A stretch of 64,000 bases of DNA. Source: Andrena cerasifolii (taxonomy: Eukaryota > Arthropoda > Insecta > Hymenoptera > Andrenidae). A program made the translations under genes and the position numbers. Below, one piece after another: positions 49,141 to 62,288 of the stretch (position 1 is the first letter of the stretch; each line of letters begins with the position of its first letter). Below the pieces are notes generated by a model. The model saw nothing but the letters and a program-made list of their open reading frames with translations. It was not told the origin of the DNA and did no database searches. The stretch covers positions 17,236,001 through 17,300,000 of the forward strand of contig NC_135123.1 of the NCBI RefSeq assembly GCF_050908995.1. Reading direction: 5' to 3'.

Positions 49141-50436
49141 TTTCTGCAAAATAGTAATTATTCCTGCGCTTCCCGAAAACTAGGAGGTTATCTCCACGAA
49201 AGTGTGCGTCCCCACGACAGTCAACGACTGTCAATAACGCGCAAACTGTCACGTATGCACCTGCAATTGCCACGATTCATGATTCTCGCGTTAGAATTTA
49301 AGAAAAGCTCGACAATTACTCACGCGCAAGGGAATCGCAACCGACCGATGAAACTACAAGGCGCAATTTCTCTTCAAAAACTGACCATCCCGTGGAGGCG
49401 AGGGCGAGGGCGAGGGCGGGAGCGGACAAGTGGTTTCGATCTTCTTTTCTAATATAAAACTGTTCGCGACACAGAAAGCTCAATCTCCGAGCAAGAAAAG
49501 TTAGTCGCATTAGCACCTAGTGATTTTATCGCGATCGAATTAGCGTGACGAAACAAATCAAATTTGTCGAAGAATTATTTCTTGTTGAAACACGGTATCC
49601 TATAATCCTCTAACACCGCTATCCGTCAGATGTTAGCACCGAAACCAGCAAGTGTGTAGATAGATACGAGCGTGGGAAGGAAAGAAAAAGTGACTGCATC
49701 GCGCGTCACCGCGACGATCCTTGTCGCTCGTAGTTGGCAAGTTGGCAAGTTAGCACGTTGGCAAGCCTGGGACGATCCGCTAGGTTGTAGGTTAGAGACA
49801 GCTCATCGCATAGTTGCGCAGCTAGACGGGTCGCGGAGTCGCGAGCACCGACGAACCGTTCACGCGTAATCGCAGAAAGTTTGAAAGACTGTTCGCAATT
49901 ATCAGTGAATCGTTGTGCGGCATTCGTAAACGCGGAAATACCGTCGCGTCGGCTCGTTCGTACCAATTTACGCGTTCCCCGTGTTTCGGAACGCATGCGT
50001 GCTACCAAGGTAACGAAGTGCGTCTGGCAATTGGCAATAATCAGACAGGCTGCTATATGTAGGTATGTAGTTGGACGACCCACGACGAGGTAGCAGCTCG
50101 ATCGCATTGTTTTTATGCTCCCGTGTGTGTACATACCATGCATATACGCTCCGTTTAAGGCGTATCGCGAGTGCGAGCGTTTGTACCTTGTACGCGTCCA
50201 GTTCTTTCGGAGTATCTGTGGTGCAAGAGAAATTATACGACGTGTGTCTGTGGAATAGCTGAACGTACGTGTTTCGCATAGGTGTGGCATCATTACCAGT
50301 GAGTCTCAGGATTGGTGAATTTGCGCGCTACCGACCGTCGCTGGCGCTGTCCCTCCCGTTTCCTACGTCTCTTCCCTCTGTTGCTCTGTTGCTTATCGTC
50401 TCACACCTCTCTTCACTATACTCCCCCTGCCAGCGA

Positions 50437-50503
<67 letters not shown>

Positions 50504-53500
50504 AGGCACTCTCTCACTCACTCACTCACTCACTCACTCACTCACTCACCCTCTGCGCGCGCGAGCACGCGACCGAAATGGAGTATGCGTGCGTCTCGAC
50601 ACACTCTTCACGTAACTGTTTGCGCGTCGCATTTTTGCCACGTGTCACGCGATCAGACTCGAGCTAAACTTTGCGGACTAAGCGGGCGAGTGTGAACGCG
50701 AGTATTGGGTGCAACGTTTCTTCTTTACGCTCGCTCGATCGACTGAAAATAACATAAAATTGGAGCGTTTACTTTGGGAGATCGGGACGATGAGGTTGGA
50801 CAACGACGAGTGATCGCTTTCCGCGACTTTTAATCCGTGTGGTTGCAGCTACTGCCGCTACACTCACCGTCCGCGTCACAATGCGTCGAACGTGCACGCG
50901 TGCACACATACACGCGCCGCGCGCTATCGGAATCCGAACCTCGATCTCTGACAAGAAAACAAATGCGATCCTCCACTTTTCTCGTTTTCCGCAATTCTCC
51001 TGTAACGTTGTAATACGTACGTACGCGCCTACTTACTACCTTACAGCAATATTCTCTAAGCTTACTAACCACGAGACTACGCGCGATAATAATGATAATA
51101 ATAACAACTTTGTTCCCGTGCCATTTTGTCAGCTGTCATTATGTAAACGATATTCCTGTTTTAATGGCTCGAGCTGTGAATAGAAGTCGCGTCGTTTTAT
51201 TAAACAGTGATATACGGATAGCTGGTTTTCTTCCTTCATCGAAGGTCATTACGGTCTTGGAACGAACAATCATTCCACCGTATCCCCGCCCCCAAACATC
51301 GACGTTTTATCCAAAGTTCAACTGAAAGTTTCTTTCTAACTTCCGGCTGAAGCCACGACAAGGGAGAATTGTCGGAAACGGAGATGCAAGGATGCGTGTA
51401 CGCGGGCGTTCGGGAGTCGCGTGCCATGATCAGTAAATGTGTATATTTAATAATCGTGACCAATCGAGGCGGGTATACGCGGCCCTCGATCTTCCGTGTT
51501 TACGTACGGCGGATGTAAAACGCAACGTCTCGAATGGAAGCTTGGATCGATTTGATAGACAAACACTATCCGATGAAAAGAACTTTGCCCTGACAGTTAA
51601 AGTGAACGCCGCGGCCGAGGCACAAATGTATCGAAGAGGACGGGAAAATCACGACAGAGGTAATTGGTAGAAGTTGCACGGAGTAAATAAAGTAGCATCG
51701 ACGAGGGCGACGAACGTAAATAGGTCAGGGAAATCCCGACGATCATCCGAGGAACTAACAATAAGATCAGACGCAGCCTCTTCCTAGTTTCGTGTCGGAT
51801 ATATTCGTCTCTGATCCCCGCGACGGGGGCCACGAAAAAGTGATCGGAAGTCGGAACGCGTCCTGTTCGTTCTTAGGCTTGTTTCAGAGCGAGATACGGC
51901 TTTTACAGAATTTCAGTGTGCGCGATAAACGATACACAGCGTCCCATTAAATGTACAAGTAAAACTAGACGAGACCAGGGAACTTTCTGTCTGTAGTTGC
52001 TCTGCCCGTGCGTCAGGGAATGGTTCGGAACGCTTCTGTCTTGAAACACTCTATTTTCACGTTATAGGGTAAACGCACCAATAAATGAACACTTAAGGCT
52101 AATGAATGAACACTGTTATAAAATTATGCTTGCAGCGCGATTGACTCCACGTGCTGCAAAAATTGTTTGGATCTGAAGCAAGAAATTACAAGAAGTCTCT
52201 GATTAATTAGCTGCTTCTTTTAATAACTTATTTTACTGATTTTAATAAAAAATGTCCATTCACTGGCGCGTGTTCATTTACTGGTACATCCACCCTACAA
52301 ACAATTGTCTAATCGCGTTTCAGGAAAGAAGGACGTATGCGACGGTCAAAGAAGTGGGTTACGACGTTGTGGCGCTGACGGTAGATGCAGGGTGCGGTGA
52401 ATGTTGGAGAAAACAGAATGTCCAGCGAGCAACCGCGAGCAAGCGCAGTTGCGACCAAAGGTAAGCCCTCCGCTCAATTCCGTTCCCGCAACTCTTCCGC
52501 TTTCCTTCCATTTCACGGCATCGTCGACTATTTACGGGAACGCACAAAAGAGGAAAAATCGTCGGAAAATCATAGGTCGCGACGCGACGCGGCGCTGCAT
52601 TGTTGTGTGGTTTGTACGTAGTGGGAGGTACTCCAGCTACGTGAATACGAAAAGTACCGCGATCGCCAGCTGATATATCATTGATTCTTTAATCGGCAGT
52701 AATTGCGAGTCGGTAGATGGTTTCTGCTCGTTTCCTCGTCGCGACGAAACGAAGGAGAAGCTTTGTATTCGGTTGGAGCGTTATCGTTCCCGGCGTGTCG
52801 TATCTCAACGTTTCGCAAGCTTTTCGAAAGGGTAGCCGGGTCGGTCCACCGCTGGAATATACACAAGATTTTATCGCGGGCAACCGCGATCTCTACCGAA
52901 GCGCATACGACATTTCTTGCGCGTAAAGTCAACTTGAACCGATCTACGTCTGCGCGACTGAAACGTGTCTGGAATGTATGTATTCGACCGGTAAAATGTG
53001 CTCCAAGGTTCCAACCCATTCCGGGCATATCGAAAGACTCTTACTGGTGTGTGGCGACGAGGAAACGAACACGAGACGACTTCCGCGACGTTGTGCGATT
53101 TCACCATCGTCAAATATTGATAACACGCGATCCTTTCTCTCCGGACATCGTTAGCCTTCCGTTTTGCGATCGTGAACGATTTCGACCACGTCTATTGACA
53201 CCGATTCTTCGAGAGTCACCGGTTTTCTCCTTACAGCTGATCGCGGAATCGTTGGCGCGCTCTCGTCGCCAACACGGAGGTTTCATTCATCGTTTCGTAC
53301 ATATTTTCGATCCGGGCCACCCCTTCTCCTCTACAATCGCACTTGTTGCCATTGAGCATCGAGGCGAAACGTACGTGCGCATAGATCATCGACGCGACGA
53401 GACGAGACGGGGCGAGTAGTAATTCAACGAGAAAGGAGTGAAGAAGCGATACGCGATATTATTTTCGTCGAATTCACGCTATTTCGGAGCTGAGACTATT

Positions 53501-54089
53501 ACTGCGTCGGTTCGTCAAAGAATGCACGGTGGAAGGACGAGGGATTAGCCAGAAAGAGTGCAACGACGAGCCAGAGTGGGACTACGAGCGGACAAGTAAA
53601 AATAAATGTCGAGATGTAGCGGGAATCTTTTGATCCAAAATAGATCGTCGATCACCGGCCGCCGTGATCCGTCAACCGTCAACCGTCATTCGTGATCCGT
53701 GATCCGTCATCGACCGTTAGTCGTCTCGGAATCAACGAGTACCTATCTACGAGGGCGGCGCGGTGCGGCGCGGCGCGGCGCGGCGGAACGCTTGTCGCAC
53801 GGCCTTTCGAGCTTTCTATTTTTAGACGGCCCGATCGTATATACGGGCATCGTCAAGGCCGCGTGTTGCGAAACGATTATCGGTGGCAGATGTGCACCCA
53901 CCCTACCCACCGAGCCGAATCGAACCCCCCCGCTTTTGCCTAATGATCGACCGCCCCGTTTCGCGCGTTCGATCTCACTTCCGCCGTGCTTGTGAATCGC
54001 CGTATGCGCAAGCACGTGCGTATTATCGGGTCGGTCCTTCGTTCCTCGGTACACTGTCGCACAGCAATGGCTGCATAAAATTCATCGGC
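49141..54089. other. 5-kb region without a recognised gene
   Basis: GC- and CpG-rich with many short frames in arginine/serine-rich composition. Includes (CT)n 50437-50501, (CTCA)n 50512-50550, and direct repeats of GATCCGT/AACCGTC at 53665-53715 next to a GGCGC run (53757-53786). A frame at 52418-52460 (MSSEQPRASAVATK, then gtaagc) could be a first coding exon of an unseen plus-strand gene. Likely regulatory or 5' UTR sequence. Confidence 0.4.
50437..50550 (+). repeat. (CT)n followed by (CTCA)n microsatellite
   Basis: About 30 CT units, a short gap (TTCAGGCA), then about ten CTCA units. Poly-Ser/Leu frames over it are artefacts. Confidence 0.92.
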
Positions 54090-55241
54090 TCAGCAGTTGC
54101 GTTTCGGGATGTAAGCTAAACGTCGACTTCTCAAATGCGACCAGTTCCTCCTGTTCCAATGTGCGACTGCGACCACCAATAGCCCAAAGATTCCTATACA
54201 TTTCAACGTCATAATCTTCCGCGTGTTGTGCTCCGGAGACGCCGTCCACGATAGAAATTCTACCACGTCCTTTGCCATTTGCGACTCCGTCGCTGGTGTC
54301 CCATCGTCGTACTCGATTGTGCCCGGGTAAAACATCTGCGAAAGCGGGAACAAACGAGTTACATACGTTTCGGACCATGGGTGGAACGTGGAGAAGAAGC
54401 ACGCTTTATCTGTCCTCGGTGTGCGGCGAAAATTAACAACCTCGAGGATTTAATCTCGTTAACAACCTACTTGCGCCATTGCGGTGACAGCGCCGGGAAA
54501 ATAAGGGTTGAAATATTGTCCGTCGGCCAAATGCACGCCCACCGGCGGTTCCTTCCATCCTGTGAGCAGGGAAAACAGATAATCGATGCCACGTTTTCGC
54601 GCGTTAACCATCATTGTCAGATCCGGTGGATACGAGCCAAAGTTAGCGACTCTGGCCGCCTGCTCGTTCGGATAAGGGTCCGGGACCGAGTCGGTCAACT
54701 TCCCAGGCCTGTCGTAGTAGTTGCCTGCTTCGTCGGGACCGTCCTCGACCTGTTCCAAATCATTCGTTAGGTCTCGCGCTTTAAACTTAAACGATTGTAA
54801 AGCTCGCGTAACCTCGAACTCGGCGGCGATCGCCGTCGCCTCCTCTGCCGTGTGCGACACGTTCACCAGATCGAGGAACCGAACGTATCGCAGACTGTGA
54901 CACGTGTGGCACACGGTTCGATAGACCACCCATCCTCTTCTCAGAGCCGCGTGATCAAACGACTTGAGCACGCCTTTGAACCCCCACGGGTACCGCGGCA
55001 ACGAGATCAGCGAGTTATCCAGCGCCTCCACTGATTCCTCCAGAGAGTAAAGAAACACGGCGCAACCACCGACGATTCCAGCTAGGATCCTAAACGCTGC
55101 TTTACCATTTTTTCCTCTAATAGTCCGCGATTCTGATTTCTGCCATTCGTATGTACCTCTGGAACAGCCGAATCGATTCTGCCAATTAAATTTCCGACAC
55201 GCTATTGACACAGCTCGAATTGCTCTCGCGATTGCCGCCAT
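54090..55241 (-). CDS. Cyt-c1: Cytochrome c1, heme protein (diverged copy)
   Basis: Electron-carrying subunit of complex III in the inner mitochondrial membrane. Minus-strand exons 54813-55241, 54471-54749 and 54090-54335 give 317 aa; 54750-54812 is read as a 63-nt intron. The start at MAAIARAIRAVS gives a mitochondrial leader; a bipartite hydrophobic segment AGIVGGCAVFLYS follows. Heme site CHTCH, then GPDEAGNYYDRPGKLTDSVP, NPYFPGAVTAMAQ (Met ligand region), a C-terminal helix around CIGIFGLLVVAVAHW and SHLRSRRLAYIPK. It departs from the usual conserved cytochrome c1 at several sites (GWKEPP where GYCDPP is usual, FLDLVN where YRNLVG is usual, MFYPG after MAQ), suggesting a relaxed paralogue similar in kind to the fly testis copy. 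Confidence 0.9.
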
Positions 55242-55500
55242 CGTTTTCTCATCGGATCCACGCTCGACAACAAACAGTCGACAAACAACGAACGCCCCGT
55301 CTCGGCTCGTCCCGCTTCGTTTCATCGTCGAGTCGGATGTGAACGTTTCCTCGTAGGTGAAACCACTCGCGAGTTTCCGAGTTACGTATTATATTTGTAG
55401 AATCGTACGTTTCTTCGGGCCGATTTCCTTGGAGCAGTTATTTTTTATTCAAATGTAAGGTAATCGTCATTAAATTTTGCAGAAAATTTTCGAAAAACGA
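55242..55500. promoter_or_regulatory. Upstream region of the cytochrome c1 gene
   Basis: CpG-rich leader and probable promoter; the ORF extends 28 codons upstream of the chosen ATG, but that stretch is unlike a presequence. No TATA box clearly placed. Confidence 0.3.
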
Positions 55501-55539
55501 AGCGAATCAAAAATATTAAGATTTACCTGTTTTGGTTAT

Positions 55540-56390
55540 GAATAACCATTATTGTCCATTGAAATCTGTTTTGGTCGCTAATAACCATTATTAACGACGG
55601 AAATTGTTTCCGATTACGAATAATCATTATCGATGACGAGAATTTTTTGGTTACGAATCACCATTATTGATGACAGAATTTTTTTTTTCTTATGAATAAC
55701 CATTATCGATGGCGAGAATATGTTTTGGTTACGGTGTAACCAATATCTATTGCGGGAATTTTTTTTGGTTACGGAATAACCAATATCTATTGTGGGAATT
55801 AACATATATATATTGGGGGAATTTTTTGTTTATACCAAACGTAAATTAAAATTAAATATAAATTAAATATAGAGAAAAATCAATAGTCGTAAGAGCCACC
55901 CTACTATCTATCCTTTATTATACACCATCTTATAGTAAATTTGGGTATAGGCAGGTATAGACACGTGCGTAAGAGTGAAACAGCATTTCACGCAATGAAA
56001 CTATCTCTTTTCAACAGCGCGGCGCGGTACCCACAGTTTGCATTCCATATATTCTATAGTTCAATGGTTCATACCGTAACCAAAAAAAAAAACATAATAA
56101 ATATGGGTTATACCGTAGCCAAAAGAAATTCCCGCAACAAATATTGCTTACACCGTAACCAAAACAAATTCTCGTCTTCGATAATGGTTATTCATAAGAA
56201 AAAAAAATTCTGTCATCAATAATGGTGATTCGTAACCAAAAAATTCTCGTCATCGATAATGATTATTCGTAACCGAAAACAATTTCCGTCGCCAATAATG
56301 GTTATCAGCGACTAAAAAATATTTCCGTCGTCAATAATGGTTATTAGGGGCCAAAAAATATTTCTGTTGACAATAATTCATAAGCAAACT
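55540..56390. repeat. Palindromic array of AATAACCATTATT units
   Basis: Left arm (about 55540-55815) repeats a unit of roughly 55-60 bp: a GGTTA(C/T)GAATAACCATTAT core followed by CGATG(A/G)CGAGAATTTTTT. The right arm (about 56065-56380) carries the same units inverted (ATAATGGTTATTCAT...). Each core is itself an imperfect palindrome. Spacer about 250 bp, AT rich. No coding potential. Confidence 0.85.
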
Positions 56391-56399
56391 CGTTTAAAG

Positions 56400-59300
56400 A
56401 AAGATATTAACTGTTACGCGATGACTTTTAAAATTTAGTTTATAACAGTTATGGCCTCTGGTTTTTCGAGACGGTGGTATTGATGGTATCGATTGATCGA
56501 CGATCGTTGCAGGATCGCTACGTCACCTCGGGAACATGAAAACGCGTGCTTATTCGTTCGATAGCAAACATAGCTTCTCGCGGTTACGTAACACGCAACC
56601 GGTGTTACACAACGTTTTACAATAAAGGCGTCGGGTGTATTTCCGAGACGTTATAAATAAACTACTCGGTTATGCTTGGCATTATGCATACGCGTATATT
56701 AGCAAGCTTACGTCCGAATCGGACACACTCCTTTTTGTTGTCAAGTGCGCGCACAGCGGACGCACGTGTAATCGATCAGGTACCCTCTTCCCGAAACGTA
56801 CGAGCAACGATACGAATAGTCGATATCAGAAACAACGTTGCAACTTTTTCATTCGCGCAAATTCGTTTCGTACCGAATGGCAACGCGAAAAGGACTACAG
56901 TGACGCAGGCATACGATAACGTTACGGACGATAATGGCCGCGACCAACGAACGCGTCTAATAATAGGTATCTGCGTATCGATCCACCAACGCGAAAGACA
57001 CTGCTCTTAGTCGTACGATCGAACTAAAATGCCTTACCAACAAATTGATTCGCCGGTGAAGAAACTAAATGCCACCCGCGGTCGTTATCAAGTGGCGTAG
57101 TGGACGGTGCTATTAATACACCAGTATTGTAAGCATCGCCGATACACGTCGCTGGGATTAACGACATTAATCGACAGGCTTTGTTTTCGCGCGCGTAGGA
57201 GAAATGTAGGTATATACCGGTGAAAATCGAGCAAGCACGAGCCGCAGCATCGCGCCGCGAAGAAAACGCGTCCAAGCTTGCCCTTACGCTTATGTTTTGC
57301 CTGGAGGAGCCCCGCCCGCTCCGTCCCCATCTTTATCTTCGTGCCTCTCATTCTCATCATTCTTTTTCCAACTCAATACAAACATACTTACATACGCCCC
57401 CCTACTACACGCGCGCACGTACACGCGTCCCGCACGATTCTCCCATGTTCCCATAGCAGCATTGACCGTCTCTATTTACGTAACGCTCTTTCTCCTTCTC
57501 CATCTCCTCCTTCTCCTTCTCCTTCTCCTTCTCCTTCTCCTTCTCCTTCTCCTTCTCCTTCTCCTGGGTCTCGGCCTCGACGATCTTCGTTCTCTAGGCA
57601 ACTTCTCAGCTACTTCCGACGCGCGTCTATCGTTGGTTGTTTCGATTCATCAACGTTTCCCATCGATTTCGGTGGATCCGCGCTAGTTGCTGATATCAGT
57701 GCGCTCGCATTTTTCTTACGTTTTTCATAGGGGCACGGCGGCGATACTTGCAGCCGTGTCGGACAGCCGTGCGCATAAAATAGACTCGAGAAGTTTATTT
57801 TCATCGGCTTCATTTATTTTCACTTGGTTTGCCACCCCCCAAGGATACCTGACTGGTATGCCGGTGTACAGGCACGGCAAGGGCGAACAAAACGCGTTCA
57901 CGCTGTGTGCCATCCCGTCAGGAAGCGGTCGCATGGGAACGAAGGCCAGGAAAACCGCGGCTCGCGTTCAGTTCGCTCTTCGTACTGATGCTAGAAGAAA
58001 ACAGTACGCTTAGAACGAAGATAGCGTGGGAGTGAAAAGTCCTTTCACCGACAGTAGAGACCGCGAGTAGAAACGCAAAAGGCCAGGACGATCTATATAT
58101 TTCAGATCTATTCAAAGCCGGGCTTTGGTATTTTGCCAAATCTATTTTTCCGAGCGAAGGCGGGACCACGTATTGTGCTTGTGCTAATTTCGTCTTATCG
58201 CAACACGCTCCGGTCCCGCGGTTTCAGTGTGGGTGTTGCCCGTTGCCCGTTACCTGTTACCCGTTTCCCGTTTCCCGCAGCACACCTTCCTGATCGTTTA
58301 TTCACAGCCAATGTTTTCTTTCTCTCTAACCATCGCCACCTACTGGCTTCGTTCGTCTTCGCGCACGTTTCCACGCGTACAATTCCCCCGCGAGAATTCG
58401 CCGGCGGCTGGACAACGTGACGAGAAGGAACGCGTCGATCGATCGCCGCGCGGCTATTTCTATTTTTATCGCGACAGCCAGTTGCTACGCGACGGTGATC
58501 GCGTTTCGTCGCTAGTTTAACTTTTGCGATCTTAATTCGGTACGTGTGCCGTTTGCATTGTTGCCTCTCGCCATATTTTGTGTCTTCCTTCCTTCCTTTG
58601 ACTCTTCCACGCTTTTCAACGCGAACGACAGTGTTCCTTTCGATTCTCATCGACGGGCATCGATTGCCAATCGAAAACTGTTACATTTTCCAAAGAACGT
58701 CCCTTTCACTGAAAAATAGCGAAGTTAAGGTCCTCGCAGGAGCGAGCAAACGGGCGGCGTGCGGCGGGCAACCATCTTTCTTTTTTTTTTTTCGAAGGCA
58801 AGTGGATGCGTAATGCGTACGGAGGTTGCGTAGGAGGCGCCAAAGTCGTACTCGCGCAGTCCTCGAGGCTCGCGGCAGATACTTGGTGGTGAGCTGCACC
58901 AAGCAGGAGGGGGTAGTAAACATAACCCAGATTCGTAAACGGTGGCATCCAGCCGGAGGCAGACGAACGGAAGAGATGGAACCAATAACCTAGCCTACAT
59001 ACTAGCACATCGTGAAAGTAGACGTTGTTCCGCGTAAAGGTCATCCTAGAAAAGTCCACTGATTCAGTATCGCTTCTATTTATATCATTTACTTCTCCTC
59101 TCCGGTCTTTTCTCTGACTCTTCGTCACACTTGCAGTTAATTTGCGCCCAAGTTTGTGTTATTGGTTACCATCACGGACGATGCGTAGATGTAGTCGACC
59201 CTATACGTTTCGCGAAAGAGCACCTATTCCCCTTGATTTTCACTGTCATGCTGCTAGTTTCCGTTTCTTTCCTATGCGCCATTTCCACCTCCTCCTCCTC

Positions 59301-60744
59301 CTTCTTTAATTCTTCTCGAAGCGCTTTGCTTTGTCAGACATGCAAAAGTCGTAAAAGAAACGATATCCTGTATAATTTCACGTTTTTTACGCTTGTTGCG
59401 TTTGGCGGCTGTAGTCGCTGCTTTCGATTTGGATGAGTCAGTAAAGGCGCCGCGCCACTGCGCCTTGCAGGGTGGCGCCAGACGTATGCACCGTACAGTA
59501 TGCACACGCGTACGGACTCGTATACACACGTATCATGCCCAACCGATGGTGTACTCGACGAAGACCTTTCGATGGATATCTCGTTCGAATCGACACGATT
59601 GCTTTGCCGCGTTCAAATTCTCTTTCGCCCGATAGGCATTCTCTCTTTTTATTCTTCTTCCCAAGTTGCTTTCTCGTTAAATTCGCCGTCCTCTTCAGAC
59701 GCCCCCGCCCCGTCGGCGTCGCGCCGTCACACTCTAGTGGCATGAAAACATGGACGTCGGGCGCACAGCGAATATTAATGCGTGTTTTTCCACGTGTGGA
59801 CGTTTATTTTTGCTCGTATTTTTAGTAGTTGGTATTTTCGAACGAGACTGACACTATTTTTGTCCTAGCCCAGCATGCGCTGTATTACCGAACGACCACC
59901 TACGAAGCGATCTCCTCCCCCACTCCTCCTCTCTCTCCCTCCACACCTAACCGACCCCTTCTGCAACTATGAAGCGCGCGCACATACACGTTTATCAACG
60001 CTCCAGCTGAGCGACTCTCGCTCGTTCCAGTTCAGGATTTTGAAGAGGAATCGGAGAAACTTATAGGATATTGACAGGATATCACGGGCCTTCGGACGTT
60101 TCGTTTCGAACGCGTACTGTATCCATACCGGAATACATAATATGGGGAGGGAGGCGGTTTACGCTTTAATTGCGCGACTACTTAATTAAATGCGATTACT
60201 CGATCGACTACAAAAATAGACGTGGTTCATTCTCTGAGATTTGTGCCGTAATAACTGTAGTGGAGCAGAGATTATAGAAAAACGCGAATTCGTACTCGAG
60301 GGTTACGCTCTGTCTACGCCTTATCGGTAATCACTAATCGATCGTTTTCAAGTATAAGATACAGCAAACATCTAATGATTCTAATGTAATTTTTTTGCAC
60401 ACGGCGCGGCGGCTTTTAGAGCCCGCGTACGAAGGGAAGAGAATTGGTATCGTCGCAACGTCATTAACGGTTAGAATTAAGATACCTATAGCGAGTTTTC
60501 AATATTTTACATATATCCTATTTAATAAAACCTCGATGCTATTCCCATCATTCCTTGTCACGATTTAGAACACCGTACCCCTTGACATCGAGAAGAATTT
60601 AGAGCCAGCGCGAAACTATAATCTATGCTCTATGTCGTCCTATGAAATCGTTTGACACGAGCAAACTGAACTATGCATACATAGGTACCTGAATTTAAAT
60701 TCTGCAGAGTTCCCGCGTGATGCCACTATGTACATACCTGTATA
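56400..60744. other. 4.3-kb region without a recognised gene
   Basis: Mixed-composition DNA with short frames only. A (CTTCTC)n hexamer repeat lies at 57490-57565. Nothing resembling a conserved domain or well-supported exon was seen on either strand. Confidence 0.4.
57490..57565 (+). repeat. (CTTCTC)n microsatellite
   Basis: About twelve CTTCTC hexamers, slightly irregular at the left. Confidence 0.92.
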
Positions 60745-60993
60745 GGGGAAAGCGGGGTAATTCCGGCCACATAAGCAGTAAATGTTATAAAACTTGAACA
60801 AGTTACACAATTGTTAGTTTTTTTTTTATATTAATTGATACTTTGAAGTGTCTAGTTTGTATTCGTATGAGCGAGAAAGCATAAATTTACGTTGTAACAA
60901 AATTGGGAGCAATAACACAAAAATAATCATTTTTCTTTATAAAAGAAAAACTATTAAATTAATAAAAAAATTGTATTATTTCTTATTATAAAA

Positions 60994-61185
60994 TTAATTT
61001 GTACATATATCACAAGCGTATTCTTCGGGGGTATCCCATCCTGAACACTCTTCGCGTGCCCATTGACCACATACTGTGCACCGGAACCACGTTTCATCAC
61101 CTTTCCCGAATTCTTTGCAAAAGGAGCAAATATCGTGCTCTCCATTTTCGTCACAAATATCTGAACTGTCCGATTGAAAATTCAA
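60994..61185 (-). pseudogene. C-terminal zinc-finger remnant of pogo-type transposase
   Basis: Minus-strand frame with CSFCKEFGKGDETWFRC, TVCGQWAREECSGW and YACDICTN before the stop, a PHD-like Cys/His pattern (the usual His is Arg-Glu-Glu here) found at the end of many insect pogo/Tigger-like proteins. No start of its own is convincing. Confidence 0.7.
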
Positions 61186-61206
61186 TTTCTTTTTTCTCAG
61201 ATTTGT

Positions 61207-61335
61207 TTACCTCACAAATAATTGTGCTGCCTCGCGCGTGGATATTTTATTCTTACTAATTACCTCCACGGCCTTTGATAAATTTTCCTGGTTCCATTCT
61301 GCCTTCTTCGAGATTCCTTTATACGTACGAGGCAT
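61207..61335 (-). pseudogene. N-terminal psq helix-turn-helix remnant of pogo-type transposase
   Basis: ATG at 61333-61335 opens MPRTYKGISKKAEWNQENL, then SKAVEVISKNKISTREAAQL, the N-terminal DNA-binding fold of these transposases. It stops after 42 codons, shortly before the zinc-finger frame. Confidence 0.78.
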
Positions 61336-62288
61336 CTGCGCTAGAAAAAAGCATCGTTAAAAGCTGGCTGGAAGTACCCCTCACTTTTGGCCGGTATTAC
61401 CCCACACCTCATGCTCAGATATTTGAAGCGATACACTGAATTGAATTTACATATCACCAAAAACCAAAGGTGAGTTTGAAAGTAGAAACATTGCTCTATT
61501 TAATGAGATTAATATTAATAATTCATATCTTTTCCATGTACTAACTTACCTTGCTTAACAATCGGCCACTGCTATAAGATTACGGTGCAAAATGAACACT
61601 CCCGGATTTCTTTGAAACAAAAGACTGCTATGGTCATGGAAACCCTGAATATTATCTCGCAGCATCATTAACAGGTGGCAGTGCCATACAGAGTCAAGTT
61701 ACGCGGTTTTATTTAAAGAAATAGAAGTGGCCGGAATTACCCCGCTTCCCCTAAGGTACCTCTTCGCAGACGTTTCGCGAGCAGAGAAAAAGTACAGGGA
61801 TAACATGGAAAGGGCAAATTGCATATTATGTACTTGCAGCGTGTGGTTGGAAGGGCCATTTCCTCTCTATAAGAGAGATAAAAAAGGATGTACCTGTATT
61901 GTACCATCGTAGATGGTGCAACGATGCTAAGAGCAGTTTCAGTGTTACGCAAACTCCCATATGATGTTAGATCCGCGCTATAAATCCTTAGCCTTAGAGC
62001 TAGGACGGAAAGTCATTGTCAGTCTATCTTTCGATAGTTACGTATATCCTACATATGCGTGTAGGTACTATGGTACGGTGGTTTCGTGGAGAAATAAAGG
62101 GAACGTTGAAGCGTCGAGCAGCGATCGGTGAGAATTTGGCAGGTTGATTCGATCGTTTTCCAGTAGACGAAAAGTGTACTCGTCCCGTTCCCCGAGTCAA
62201 CCCAATGCTGCTATTTCGAAGGGGTGAAAGGGCGGTAGCTAGGTAAGCTGCTAAAAATAACGCTGGTACATCATATCGAGCGGTCGTC

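Larger units (their letters stand above)
60745..61751 (-). mobile_element. pogo-like element, internal-deletion derivative
   Basis: 1,007 bp flanked by TA (60743-60744 and 61752-61753). Terminal inverted repeats GGGGAAAGCGGGGTAATTCC and GGGGAAGCGGGGTAATTCC, continuing GGCCAC on both sides. A third, internal copy (TTTTGGCCGGTATTACCCC, about 61386) sits subterminally near the right end. Inside, on the minus strand, are the N-terminal helix-turn-helix and the C-terminal zinc finger of a pogo/jerky-type transposase, without the DDE core. Confidence 0.86.

Noticed and set aside
57278..57730. 150-codon Ser/Pro-rich frame
   Set aside because: Driven by the CTTCTC microsatellite.
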